Positions 26,701 through 40,200 of a stretch of DNA of 64,000 nt are shown one piece after another. A model generated the notes under the pieces. It was not told the DNA's origin and did no database searches. It saw only the letters and a list, made by a program, of their open reading frames with translations. The stretch is taken from assembly GCA_040954595.2 (NCBI GenBank), contig CM082582.2:5146001-5210000 (forward strand), in the 5' to 3' direction. The position numbers were made by a program, and so were the translations under genes. The stretch's first letter is position 1. Every line of letters begins with the position of its first letter. Origin of the DNA: Balanoglossus misakiensis. Taxonomy: Eukaryota; Hemichordata.

Positions 26701-29700
26701 ACATACTCGGGGGAAAATCTTTTACTGGATGCCGAAATATTGCTTGTCCGTCACCTGGAAATGACAACGCTGTGGGTCGCATGGCCAGATCACGTGATTG
26801 ATAGTAAAGAATTGTGGGCTGGCGTTACAAGTTTTTACAGCTAAACCAACAAATGCAGACTGACAACTTACCGATAAATCTACGACATAAATTGAGACAT
26901 TTGTCTGGTTATAACTAGCTCCAATTAATTGATTCGACGCCACGGCTATATCTCCAACCTTGCCCCATCCCATTGAATAAAAATCGTAGCTACGGGCAGG
27001 TTCCCAGCCATAGACACGGAGTGAGTCTTGGGCTCCACTGAATAAACAGTTACCCTCTGGATGGAAATGTATACACCTAGAAAGAGGCGGAAAAAAACAC
27101 TATTTTAACATATGCATCAACAATACGCAAGACCCAAGTAGGTTTTCGAAGCTACATTTTCAGAGGAGTTCATGATCTTCAAATCCCAACAGCATATTAG
27201 TCTGAATGATAAATTATTTGCATATTTTTATATTTGCAACATAAGGAAAATATTTTTGATTTATTTCATAATGTACATATTTCATTTGCAGGTGAATTTC
27301 AACAGTAGTCACCATTACTTTTGACAAAGACAACATTTCCAATAGTTCACAGATTAAGCCCCTTATTCAGTCAGACTCATAATGACAGAATAACAATGAA
27401 GTGATTTCTCAAATGCAAAAAATTTTTCAGAAATAAAATTGGTAGGTCTTTGTTACAGATCTATCATTGCAATTTATTAATGATATGAGACAGCTTTGCA
27501 GCCCAGGCAGACGAAACTAAGAGGGTATGTCAAGCAGATTAGCAATCACTGCTGAAATGGTCACTATTAATATTGAACACCCAGAGGGTCATTGAGCTGA
27601 CATATACATCATCCTTGATACAGCAAGTGACTCAACACTACTGGTTCCGGATCAGTACATGTACGACAAGAAACAGCTAACGAGTACACTGACAATGTTC
27701 ATGTATCCAAATTTGAAGACAATCTAGTCTTCCAACAGTTTGTAAATGAACTGGTTCCAATACATTGTTATCTATGGGTGATTATGTAAGGAAATTCTGC
27801 AAAACTTGGCTTGCATCTCATAATTTCATGAATCATAAACAATATATATTTTATGACAGCTTGGGTGGCTAAATCAGTTTTGATTCACTTTCACAGAACT
27901 TTCATTGAGGACTTTTAGAGTGGGTTAACCTTTTCACCACTATGGTTCAGTCCAAACCCATTGTTTTCTATGGTAGGGTTGGACCTCTAAAGAGGGAACT
28001 GGGGGTGAAAGGATTCAAACTATTACAAAATTTTGGCACTTTCCAGGGGCATACAAAAAAATACACGAAAAAAAACCTTACCTAATGGGATTGGCTTCTT
28101 TATCTGTTGAACCGACAAGCTTCATTGTTTCTAAATCCCAAAACTTTACAGTCCTATAAAATAACACAGATATTAAATTATGATTAGTATTAGATATGTC
28201 GCAGACACTGGAAACCACAGAATGTGTTCACAACACTACACACTTCACACAATTATTTCTTCGCAAATACTAATATTGGAATTGCATGCACAGCAAGTCA
28301 CACACTTAAACAATAAAAAAGACAAAAACAAAACAAAAAAGGGAAAAAATATATATGACGATGTACATACTTGTCACCTCCAGACAAACTAAAATAGCAT
28401 TTATTGCAAATGGGGCAAAGAAAAAAACAAAGCAAAAAATGTTTATATTCTTTCAATCGTTCAGTCATTCTAGTTCTACGTGACTGATTGCAATGACTCA
28501 GGACCCATAAACTTGCAAATGATTTCCTAACATGCAAGAACGTTCTCTTTCAAAACACATAAAAAAACGTGATTGTTCATTCTTCCGGTTAAGTGTTTTC
28601 AGAAACCCGCACTATCAAATACAGTACAGGTTTTTCATACACAATTCTACAAAGGAACAGTAATCTTATAACTGATGAGCCGGATATTTTAATGTAGACA
28701 CACATGCATGTGTGTATACGTACGCACACAATTGTATGTACTTTCACTCACCTATCACCACTTCCAGTTGCAAGTAGAAATTCATTGGGATGGAATTCTA
28801 TGTTGTTGACAGGCCCTTGATGTAATGTAAATTCATGTATTATTTTACCAGCTGTCAGGTCCCATAACTGTGTATAAAACATATGGTCATAAATCAGACA
28901 TGAGAGCTACTTGATATCCAATACAAACTGATCCATCAAATTATGATGTAATTAACAGTGGGTCATATTATACAGGGTATGAATGACACAAATTGACTCT
29001 TACTACATCAGAGTGGTTTATTTGTACAGTCCTTTTGGGACCTGGTCGTGTCTAAAAAATATTCTTGGCGTTGAATTTAGTCTGTTGACAGTTACATATC
29101 ATAATACACATTGTTTCTTTGTATTTACAGTGATGTATACTTAGGAAAGCTATGAACTTTATGTAATCAAAAAATCTGACATGCATGCTTGACTGCTAAC
29201 TTCAATAAATCACATGACTGACTGGCTGGCAAGTCACAGATTAATTTGCATTCTGAGTCAGAGAGCACAGTAACATGTACTTTGATGATTCAACTCTGAA
29301 GGGAGGTGCCATACCTTAGGAGGAAGAACATTATTTGAGTGTCTGCTAATCATCACATCATTTCCCATCATGCAGGAGTAACCAGATTGATTTATAAAGG
29401 CAGGGCCCACACTTTGTGATATAATTACAGATCTGCCTTGACGAGGGCCATTCATTCAATTAGCAACGTTCAAATAAGAGTGTAATTAGTCATTGCATTC
29501 CACACTGCTCAAGGCCTTCACTACACTGTTATTTTCCCTATCAACATTTCTATGAGTGATAAAAAAAGCGTGGGTTTGCACATGAAAAACAAATGCACTC
29601 TCTCACTGCCCTTTTTCCATTGATGTTTGATACAAGACACTGTTTATGTTATTCTACATGTGGATATATAGTGAATCAACGTTCGACCACACAAAACTTC

Positions 29701-32700
29701 CATCCTGTTTGTAGGATATGAGAGTAAAAATCTTGCCAAAATGAATAAATGGCAGAGACCGATTATTAATTTTGGCGAGTTTTTCACTCTCGTGTCCACA
29801 AGTGGGAAGGAAGTTGTTTTGCATGCAGGAAGGACAAATGCAAACTCACCTTGACAGCGCCATCATCTCCAGCTGAAGCGACCCATCTGCCATCAGGACT
29901 AAACCTGACACAGTTCACACAATTTGAGTGTCCCCTGTATGTAAATATACAACCCTTTCTTCGCACATCCCACAACTGAAATCAAATAACAGACACGATA
30001 AGTAAATTCTGAGTCATGAAAAAAATACATTTATCCTGATAAATTGTTAGCCACATTCAGTTGTATCAGAAATTCAATAGGACAGTTAACGAGATTTCTC
30101 ACAATATACACTATGAAAAGTGATCATTCTATTTTTAACCCTATGAATCCTGACTGCCCAGTGACCTATGACACCATTCAGTAGTTTTCTTCCGTGAAGG
30201 AAAACTTAGAACATTTGAGAAATAAATAATGATTTACAGTATCTTTGAATTATAGGGCAGAATTAGGAAACTTTAGTCGAAAAAGAGTGACTGTTGCCTT
30301 ATATAACCAATGGTCATTTCAACAAAAAAATCAGCAAAACTGTAACTCAGATGAATTTCATAACAGCTGTATGAGAATGCATGATCTATGTAGGATTCTG
30401 GTGCATGCTGTGTTTGACAGGAAATAAGTCTATGAAGAACAATTGTGTACTGTAACATGCAGTGTCTGCTTGATAAATATAGAGACAGGAAAAGGTATCC
30501 AGTACAGACAAGTTTTCAGAAATGGCAAGGTCTGGTTTAGACAGATCTCAATGTATTGGCGCGCCAAGGATGTCGTAAGAAAAGGCGTGGTCAATTCTAT
30601 ATGAAGGAAAATGACTTACTTTGATATTTGTGTCAAGCGACCCTGAAACAACAAATTCTCCGTATGGATGAAAATCTAGTGTCCTTATGCTAGATTTGTG
30701 GCCTGTAAGTGTTCTGACAACTGCAACAGAAATATTGCAATAAATATCATATGCTGTTAGGCTTGAAATCTCTGCTTAGTTTAGTCATTTTAATCCATTT
30801 TTAAGTCAGCATATACAGGAATAATTCAATATAGAAAAAGTTTCATTCATACATGTATGTGATGGTAGACGTGATATGTCCAGATCAGTTTAGGTTTAAC
30901 ATTGCATCAGAAACAAAATATGAACCCTTGACAAATAAATGAACATACCTTTTTTGCAGAATATATTGCTGTAAATATCAAACTTTTCATTGTTTTAAAA
31001 CTCAAAACATTATTACTTACTTTTTGCAGCTTCTAAATCCCAAATTTTCACAGTTCCTGACTGAGAGCCTGCAGCAACTAGTTCTTCACTGTTTCCAAAC
31101 CTCACACTTTCCACAGGTGAGGTGTGACCAGACAAACTCTGTAATGAAGTGAATACGCAAACACTGGTGAGCTCAGACTGGTTGGGGGTCAAACGAGGTC
31201 AATGCACTCTCAATACATCTTTTATTTGTTGGCAACTACCAGCCTATTATGCAGTCTTGGCATGGGGCAAAGTGTGGGAGTTAGTAGTGTGCTTTTAGGG
31301 GCACAGTTCATCTAAATGTACCCTAGTTCTGGTAAACACCACAGGTTGCCCAGGATTATTAAGGCACAGCAATGTAAAGTCAATAGTCAGTTTACTTTCT
31401 GCGCTTACGACAACATTCATTTGGAACAAGATGACACAGCGTTATTTACTGACAGAGCTGTCAATACCAGGGACCCGCCACCAAATTGGAGGACAACTCA
31501 CCATAATGCAATTTGGCTTGCCAACAGCCCACATGTTGACTTTTCTGTCTTCCCCTCCAGTGACCATTACACGGCCGCTCTTGGATCCCAGTGCCAGGCA
31601 ATTGACATTGCCACCGTGGGCTACAAATTCCTCTGCAGTCAAGAAAACAAAAACAACAAAATCTTGTAATCTATATACTTTAGTAGAGCTTCACTGGTGT
31701 ACAAATATTAGTTGCCATTTCAAGGTTACTTAATACACACAACTAAAATATGAATCTGTAATTTTTGATAAATATGTTCAAAACAGTTTCATGAAAAACT
31801 ATGGGATCACGGTTAGTTGGTTAGTACTACATGTACATTGTAAAGAAGAATTGCTATATGTATCTTTATCGTTATTTACATGTATATTATTTTGCTAAAG
31901 GGGCATACGCTGCATTGCCGTACAGAAGACATTGTTTTTCTTTTAATGATTGTGATATTTTGATTTTGTTCATTTGCAAAACCTCCATGTTCTGATTTAG
32001 GAGTGCAATCATTGGTTTGAATGTTTGGGTTGTTTATGGTCAGGGTGATAGTGTGCCACAGGTGGTGGAATGTATGTACAAATGAAAATTATTTCATGTG
32101 AGCAGTATAATATTCCTGCAAGTTTGTAGTAGCAGATGCTAGCAGTACTGGTATTACAAGTAACATGTTCACACACCAGTATTTATTTGCAAAATGGTAT
32201 TATTATAAATTTTATCAGTAAAATTAGATATCTCATTAATATCTGTCTACCCTGATGTAGGCATCTAACTTCCCACGAAAATAGGTCAGCTCATGCCCAA
32301 ACACTCGAGATTGTTCCTGTAATCGAGTGCCAAGTCAATAAAACAAGACCCAAAAACCCAACCCTTGTCTTTCACGCAAAAGGAAATATTGAATGCTAGT
32401 TTCTGATGCATGATGATCAGTATCAACAACGAAACGAGCAAATCATGTAAATCGATCGAAACCCTACACGATTGCGTTTGTGCTACTAGAACTTAGATAT
32501 ACGGCGCTGATAAACATGTTTTTTTTTTTTTATATAAAGTTTCAAAATATGCCGTGCACGGTGAGGTGTGTTACATGGGACTTACACATCCATTGTAATG
32601 TACATCTAGTAATCATATCGGCGCCTTTACCTGTCAAGTAGGGTGTCAACGTCATGTACCGTTAAACTTTTGTGTAATTTTACCGATGTGCATGATTGCC

Positions 32701-32833
32701 ATAATATGTTAAATCCGTTACTTTTCATTTGATCGATGATCGCATAAGCTATTTAATTCTGCAACACCTTTCAAACCCAACCAAACCACCATAAATACTC
32801 ACGTAACTTCCATGCTCGTTTCGTCGCCGCCAT
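23721..32833 (-). CDS. KATNB1: Katanin p80 regulatory subunit B1, complete, 16 coding exons
   Basis: This is the non-catalytic subunit of katanin. It targets the p60 AAA ATPase to centrosomes and spindle poles and stimulates microtubule severing. Coding exons in transcript order are 32803-32833, 31502-31632, 31021-31138, 30620-30720, 29850-29975, 28752-28867, 28082-28153, 26872-27076, 26458-26585, 26121-26245, 25627-25856, 25062-25259, 24861-24937, 24446-24520, 24138-24254 and 23721-23856. All borders are gt/ag and the phases join without a break: 1986 nt, 661 aa, against about 655 in human. Residues 10-300 hold six WD40 repeats ([48 protein letters not shown]). Residues 301-480 are a proline/glutamine-rich linker, and 485-661 are the con80 domain that binds p60 ([36 protein letters not shown]). 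The start [11 protein letters not shown] sits in a YY1-like AAAATGGCGGC context. The proline-rich linker exons 9-11 are the least certain. Confidence 0.96.
26661..26813. repeat. Dispersed repeat in KATNB1 intron 8, partner at 52656-52804
   Basis: About 150 bases starting ACCCGATA and ending with CACGTGATTGATAGTAAAG recur upstream of TK2 in the same orientation, with mostly scattered substitutions and short length differences. The shared middle includes TACTGGATGCCGAAATATTG. No terminal inverted repeat is evident. It may be a SINE, a solo fragment or a transposon end. Confidence 0.8.
27925..28016. mobile_element. Palindromic TTAA-flanked MITE, copy 3, in KATNB1 intron 7
   Basis: TTAACC then TTTTCACCACTATGG on the left, GGGGGTGAAAGG on the right. 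The right TTAA has mutated. It differs from copy 2 at scattered positions only, so the family is fairly young. Confidence 0.7.
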
Positions 32834-33414
32834 TTTGCTTCCTTTCAGTGACAAGTCGGTTTATAGATTTTTTCCTATTTCGAATTTACCCGAGGACCAG
32901 GTACGAAAATGGTACAATCCCACACTCTACATAAGAGCGCTATCCCTACATGAGAAGGTATGACGTTAAAGACAGGCTCTCTTCAAAAATTTGCTCCAAA
33001 CAAGACACGGCAACTATTTCAGATACTTTTCCTCACATTCAATGTCTGTGTATTGCACGGACGATGAAATGTGATTGGTCAATCGAGTTGACATCTATTG
33101 TTTTGTCTACGGTCAAAACTGATAATGGCTATTGTCGTTTATATAATTGCCTTCCTTTTTTGCTTGCTTGGCGGTCACTTATACAAATATTTCCATGTAT
33201 CGGTAAAATTTAATACCTCTAAACATAAAAAAGAAACAAGAGGAGAATTCCCATTAACCAATCAAGTAATCCGTCTCATATGAAATATCCGACCTTATTT
33301 CAAAGTGCGCATGACAGACTTATTTACCACTTCCTGGAGTCAAAGGTCAGAGAGCCTAGACAGTAATAACAAACACTAACAAACCGTTATCTCTTGCAAG
33401 TATTCGCTCAGAAG
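32834..33414. promoter_or_regulatory. Divergent promoter region between KATNB1 and the UPF0598 gene
   Basis: Only 581 bp separate the two start codons, so both 5' UTRs and promoters must fit here unless there are unseen non-coding first exons. A YY1-like motif overlaps the KATNB1 ATG. I see no TATA box placed convincingly for either gene. Short open frames inside (32950-33283) overlap each other and are not supported. Confidence 0.6.
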
Positions 33415-34627
33415 ATGATCAGGTGGAAACATTTGATTCAGCATTCGAGAAGACAATGGTCTCGAAATGTACATTATGTACAGGGTCAGTCGCCGTCTCC
33501 TAAACTAAGAGAGTACTTTTATTACATCGATCATCAAGGACAGGTTGGTGCTAATGTACATGTATCTGCATTTGAAGGGTTTCGTAACTTGGGCCTAATG
33601 CTACCAACATTGTATCTGGTTACGGGCCTAAAGCATGCACTGTCGGCCTGTATCTTTTATGGCTGATTGTTCATTGTTGTGTGCAAATAGCAAATGGAAA
33701 GAGTAATCAGAAGATTGTTTTGACACAAATTGTGAAAACAGAAATGAACCACAAAAGATTTATTAGGAGAGCGGGCTTAGCTATAATTTAAGGAATTTGT
33801 TTCATTTGCTTGAACTATGTTCTTTCTGTCCACAGCTGTTCTTAGATGACACCAAAGTGAAAAACTTTATCACATGTTTCAAAGGTAAGAAGCTTGAAAT
33901 TCTAATTTGCCTAGTGCATAAGGTGTAGATAAAGTTTTACTTTTCCAGCTGCAGTAGTGGCACTAAGAGAGAAATGTCACACCAACAGACCAGTAAGATC
34001 AAGGTCTTTCGTTGAACAAGCAAGTGAAACAGACATGTCAGTGCTGTATGACACACACTAATTGAAAAGATGATAATTGAAGGATGGATTTCACCAAAGC
34101 TTGAAGAATTCATTAGCTATCACACATATTTTTTTTTTGTTTCAGAAAAAAAATTCTTAGCTTTCTTCTTCAGACAGTTGAAGGTCAACAGCAGCAATCG
34201 TTACCGCCAAGATTTTCCGTACATCTCTCTTTGCGGAACTGAAGTCAACTACATCAGGTGCGATGACCGACCGATCGTGTATTCTCACATCCTACAAAAG
34301 AGTAACGAAGATGACCCCAATAGTACCACAGATGTGTTGAGCTACGGGGGTGCTGGTGACAAGCTAACGGTCAAATTCGAACCTGAAAAAATCTGCATGT
34401 TACCCCATAGTGGGCGTATCTACCACCCAGCCAAGGCAAAAGTGGGCGGGGTCGGATTGATCAAGTCCAGTCTTGGCATTGAGATTAGCAAACACTTCGA
34501 GTTTGGAGAGGCTGGGGAATACGCCCCACCAACTCACTTCAACTGGAACGGCACGAGATACACTCTGACAAACGAACTGTGGGACTTGATGACTGAAGAT
34601 GAAAAAAGTGAATTAAGGTCGTCCTGA
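33415..34627 (+). CDS. C8orf82: UPF0598 family protein, complete, three exons
   Basis: The protein is of unknown biochemical function; the vertebrate member is C8orf82. Exons are 33415-33543, 33836-33884 and 34146-34627. Splice sites are canonical (CAG/gttggt, cacag/CTGTTC, AAAG/gtaaga, ttcag/AAAA) and phases join to 660 nt, 219 aa, close to the human length of about 216. Family signatures are visible in order: YVQGQSPSPKLREYFYYID, then LFLDDTKVKNFITCFK across the first two junctions, then LCGTEVNYIRCDDRPIVYSH, a GGAGDKLTVKFEPEK block, RIYHPAKAKVGGVGLIKSSL and a C-terminal LTNELWDL. The first 23 residues are rich in R, K, H and W with no acidic residue, which fits a mitochondrial presequence, but that is inference. 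The ATG at 33415 is chosen over an upstream in-frame TTG. AATAAA at 34759-34764 probably ends the transcript. Confidence 0.94.
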
Positions 34628-34758
34628 TGTGCTGAAGAGGGAGTACATGTATACTAAAATCAAATCTTGTTATAGCTGGAGCTGAAAACAAGAAACAGAT
34701 TATTTACAATGTGCAATGTTTGTCGGGATACAACAGATTATTTCTTATGTCTGTAGCG

Positions 34759-34764
34759 AATAAA
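34759..34764 (+). terminator. Poly(A) signal of the UPF0598 gene
   Basis: Canonical AATAAA 132 bases after the stop codon, giving a compact 3' UTR. Confidence 0.65.
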
Positions 34765-34803
34765 ATGCTCCACTTCATCAGTGACTGTGATAAAAATAAG
34801 TGC

Positions 34804-34809
34804 TTTATT
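34804..34809 (-). terminator. Candidate poly(A) signal of AKTIP
   Basis: AATAAA on the minus strand, about 2.4 kb past the AKTIP stop. Other reverse AATAAA motifs lie nearer the stop, so a shorter 3' UTR is also possible. Confidence 0.4.
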
Positions 34810-37203
34810 TCAAATTGCACACAAATGTGACAAGTAGCAAATTATCAAAACATTCTACAGTAGGTTTTTTTGGACAAAAGTCAAATTGGGATTTCAAAAA
34901 GGAATCCGTAGATAACGCTACTGTACAAAATGAGAAGAAACTGCGTGTGTCAACTTTGTTTTTAACATGAGGTGAATGTGATGGAGACCAAAGTGCATTT
35001 TACAGTGTATACATGTATCTGTATATCTGAAAGTGTGTATGTGGGCCAAACACTGCTGGGCAGACACAGATCACCTTGCTGACAATGCACTGTAATGACT
35101 GAAGAGCACACTTGATGAAAAAAAGCACAAAACATCACAATTCCTCTAATAATAGTGACAGTCCCTCCATCTTGGAACGACCAGTATTTTTTTTACTTAA
35201 TTAATCTTCAAGTCCTACAATCGCATGAAATAAAAACATTGAATCCCATCCCTCTTTACTGAAGCAGAAGAACATCATGTCAATTAAATAAATTGTCTCT
35301 ATGACCATGACGTGAACATTTTGTCTGCTTTCAAAAATCAAAATACATTTACCTGAACTGACCTCAATCATAATACGTAGTTACTGTTTTTATGTGAGTA
35401 ATGCTTGCGTTGATAGAAATATGGCAAAAATCATTATTTTTTTAATAAAATTTCATAATCGACATGATAGCACATAAATGATTGGACAATTTTTCACACA
35501 TTAGCCATTGTATTCAAAATCACCAATTCAAAATAGAAATACTGTACAATATATACATGATATCATTTATCTTAAATTACTGTGATGTCTCGTACATCTT
35601 TGGTTAATTTCTGGCAGAAACTGCAGCTCTTCAGCTGGGGTTGAACTAATGGTCAGTCAAATAATATATGCTAAACATCTTAGTTTAAAAAAATTGCCTC
35701 TCCCTCTTTTTATAAATAATATTGATATATTTTCTCTAAAGTTTCTGGGGATAACTAACAAATCTGCTTGCTGGCATATCTATCGTTAAACACTGAAAAG
35801 CGCCCTCTCCAGGTCATGTTGATTTTTTGGCTCGTCCACTGTGTGGTAGCGCTGTGCTGATTCATGGTGACATATCAATAGGTAAATCCGAAAATAGGAA
35901 TGGACAACGGTACATGTAAAATGGCCAAATAAATATGCAATACCTATATACGTATTCAACTATGTGGGTTTATACTGCTATCACATGATATTTTGAGCTT
36001 TTAGTGTCTACAGCACGCCGCAGTACATTTTATTCCAAAGGCCTATTACTCAGTGTAACCTATATAAACTACATATCTTATACATTCCGTGTTAATTTCT
36101 CAAAAGCCTGAGTTTCAAAGTGTCTTTACTTGGCAACATGACTTGCCTTTTTCCACATCGTCATAAGTGCACATGAAAAATGTTTTGTCTCACAATGACA
36201 ATTGTACACCCATAGAACACAACGCAGCATACAGATGATCCTCAAAGGATTTAAAGCTAAAAAAATGAAATATCCAAAATTTCTGTTTTTCTCCACTCAA
36301 AAATAAATATGTCCATCAGAGAAAGACATTTGGTTTTCCTTAAATTTTCGAATATCCAATAAAGAAGCCTTCGGAATTTCTCAAAAATATTGTTTTCGTC
36401 CTGATTTGCAGATTCTATATTCAAATGCCAAATGCACCTGGTACGAATAACATTTAAATTTCAACATCAACAAGTGGTGAACATTCATGGTTTGGGGTTA
36501 TCAGAACTATCTCTACATGTCACGCCGATCATTGCACACAGGACTATGCACCATTGAACTTGGGTTGAATCCAATCGTAATACATGTATAATAATATGAT
36601 ATGATTGTTCTTCAACTTGAAGAAATGTAGGCATATGATCCATTGAGTAAGCTTTGAATACAACAGACCACAGATATGGGTGATACAATATCTTGACAAA
36701 TCTAATATTTGCCAGAATTTCAGTCAAATTCACCATAATTTCTGATTCTGTTACACCAAGGTAAATTTGACTCAACACATATTTGCCTCTGGCAGAAACA
36801 TCAATGCTCCAATTTACTGAAAAGTCCACTGGGTTGAATATTCTTGACAGCCAAGGAAAAGATCATCACTGTTTGATCCAAGTGGCATGCATGGTATATA
36901 CATGGTATGTATTTGACCTGTAGAAAGTCAATATTCTTTTCTGTATGGACCATCCGATTTATAATACATGTCACATCAAAGAGTCAATATTTCTCCTGGA
37001 TCCATCCACCGTGTACAGCAACAGACAGTGAGTCTTCATTACGCGTAAATCCAAAACGAAGATTTCATATGCGCCTGGCACATATTGGTTCACTCAAGGT
37101 ATGGAGCACGACAAAAAGTACAGCGTCAATTCACCTGAACAGTTTTTGCAGAAAAGCGAAGAAGCAGAATGTGTTGAACTGTGGCATCAACCTGTTGACG
37201 GCT

Positions 37204-40200
37204 TTACACTGTGGTTTGAAACGATGTGGCAGTCTGGTCCTCGCTGAAAATATCCATTGTGCCTGGCTTTACCCAGGACAGTCCAGAAACCTGAGCACTC
37301 TTGCCGCTATCAACGCTTTGTTCTGACTGCTTCCTCTAGAAGAAAGAAAACAGGAAAAAGGCAGTCAGACTACACATTTTTGCAGAGTTCAAGCATTTAG
37401 ACAATACTGTAGCATTGATCATATAATAATGCAACAATAACTTCATGTTTATCCAATTGACAAAATAGAAGGCGGAATTTCTATGATCTAGACTTGATAC
37501 CCTTTGCAAGTCATTGTTATTTTTTCTAATGTAACTCATTTCTGTGACAGAATTATCTAAACCTTTGCAAGCTTATTAACCCTTTCACCCCCAGTTCCCT
37601 CCTAAGAGACAGACTGACAGACAGACAGCAATAAACAATCCAGTTAACTTTACCTACCTGCTGTACTCCAAACATTGCATCTCTAGCTCTCTCGTGGATT
37701 TCTGGATCCCACTGACTAAATGTAATTTCATGAGGATCATCTGTTTTGGGTGGATCATAAGCTTTACTTTTACAAAATCTAATGGTTTCCGCAACTTTGT
37801 CTCGGAATAAATCAAGGTCTCGTTCATATCTGAAATAAATTTTTTTAAAGAAATGTTCCATTGAGATAACAATTGTATGATTGTAAAACGATGCCTTCGT
37901 ACAATCTGACTAGATGTCCATTATATATTTGTAGAAATAAGTAATTGAGACTTGTACAGTAACATATATCAGACTAAAGAGAATCATGTGTAACTGTATG
38001 ACAGATTAAAATTATACTCTAGGGTTTAATTCACAGAATATGGCAGTGTACTGAAAATGAAGCCAAAAGATACAGCTAATGTCCCATTAACAAATTTAAA
38101 GCAAGAATAAGATGGAACAACAAGAGCAATATAAAATACAGGCATTGTACTTACAAAACAGCAGCTTCTGGGTTGGATGGATTCTTGGTGTCAATTTTAT
38201 AGAACACTCTTCTTGCATAGAGTAACACTTGCCAGATGTGATTGACATTGCGTTTCCACTTGGTGAAAGTTCTTTTGGCGTCTAACTCCCCCGTGGTAGG
38301 GTCAACGATGGGATGGAAGATTGGAGGGTCAAACACCAATCTCTGGGAAATTGAGTAATACAAAATGAGTGAGGAGAGAATCACACAGTTAGATGTGCCC
38401 ATAGTCAACCGTGAAGACATTTGCCCTGTATGAGGGATATCATGGGATTAGTGATACAGCAACATGCTACTACAAAGGCTGTGATTCACCTACTGGCTTT
38501 CAATGAACTAATATTTCTAGCCTCGTTTGATACAAAGCCCCAAATAATTTATAAACACATGGAGAATGCTCGTGTTTGAAAGTCATATTTGGAACTACAT
38601 GTACACCATCCATTCTGACCCCCCCCCCCCCCAGAACTATCTAACAACAGTATACAAACAGAACATCAATTTATAGTCCTTCCAATGATGTATTGTAAGC
38701 TCATGGTAGTGGGATCCTGACACTGAAATTCAAATTTGGTTTTCAAGGAAACTCACCAATTGAACACATTCATAAACCAGCGATACTATCATCGGTTGGT
38801 GCATATTGAAAATTGGGAGATACTCATAGAAAGGTGTAAATAGTCAATACTTACTGGACAGTCCCCATCCGGATAATTTTCTGGTATCGACAATGTAAAT
38901 TTAAATATTCCTTCTTGATAAAGACCTTGCCTTATAAATATGACACCAAACCACACTGCAAAATCAGAAAGTTTATAGTTACACACAAACTGAATTATGA
39001 TTATTTTGGCGATTTTTTTTCTAAGAAGTTATTTATGTTGTGGAAACAAGTGTGTAAAATAATGTTCATAACTCTGATAATATTTTTAGAGATGATATAG
39101 CTACTTACGTAAAGCAGATCTGGCTGAAGGTAATACATGTACACCTGGTATACGCTGCTTCAACAGCTGATTGCTAATAGGCACAAAAAACAAACAAACA
39201 TTACAACCTTTGAACTTTGACATTCAAACTTTGATATTGAATACGATGGAGATGAGCTCACATTTATTCAAGTAACAAGTACTACTTATTTATGTGTACT
39301 ATAAATATTGTGCACATCACAACAGAGGGGTACCATGGGACATTCTCAACACATGATAAAAGTTAGGTAAAAATTAGCATAAATTCCAAAAGCTTATGTA
39401 AAAGCTTCTCCTATTATGAATTGTGCCTGACACAGAGATTCTTCTTATTCAAGCAGCTGTTCCCAGCTGTTACAAACGTCAACAAATGATACAATCGTTC
39501 TGTGAAACTTCTGTTTTGTTTATCAAACTGATGAAAAACACTTTTTGATTGAATGAACACCTTTTTTATTAGAATATGAAATTGATTACAGTGCAATACT
39601 GGAGGCTAAAAATATTAATCTCACAGATCGAATGTCCATGGGATGAAATGTTCCTACATCATGACTTCACGATACAGCTTTATTTTGAGAGACAGTGATC
39701 CAGAAGAGAGATCACACACACACACACACACACAAAATAGAAATCATATCTGGTATGCGAACTTCGTGCAATTTGCAGGGAACAGTTATTTGACCAAGAC
39801 TATTGAAATTAATTATGTACTTACTATTCCGCAAGTAGTGAATATTCTAGAAAAAACGGCCCGTATGCAGTGGCTCCGTTCAGTAGATCTGCTGCGTGTT
39901 GCCTTTTCTCAATCATTTTCTGGGAATTAAACTGGGCCTCGGCATCCGGCACAGCTGGCAGCTGTTTCTTAGCACTGTGTTGTCTGACCATTGGGCGATT
40001 GCCGGGTGCTATGTGTGCACCATCAGTTATCTGTAGAAAAAATCAAACAATCAAAATTAAACAAGGACATACTGAAAATGACGCATTAATGTGGAATTTC
40101 ACACATCTCATTTTTATGAATTTTCTCCACTTGTAATATGATGATACTCAGTAGAGTTCAGTAATTTCAAGGTTTGTGAAATTAGTTAGAAACCATTCAT

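Larger units (their letters stand above)
34628..37203. other. Facing 3' UTRs of the UPF0598 gene (+) and AKTIP (-)
   Basis: No coding exon is seen. The plus-strand poly(A) signal AATAAA is at 34759-34764. The reverse-strand signal (TTTATT on plus) is at 34804-34809, in a position to end an AKTIP 3' UTR of about 2.4 kb. The minus-strand open frame at 36485-36829 has no family match or splice support. A reverse CTCF-like core CCTGGAGAGGGCGC lies at 35800-35813. Confidence 0.5.

Noticed and set aside
31316-31733. Plus-strand frames of 100-117 codons
   Set aside because: Antisense shadow of KATNB1 exon 2 (31502-31632).
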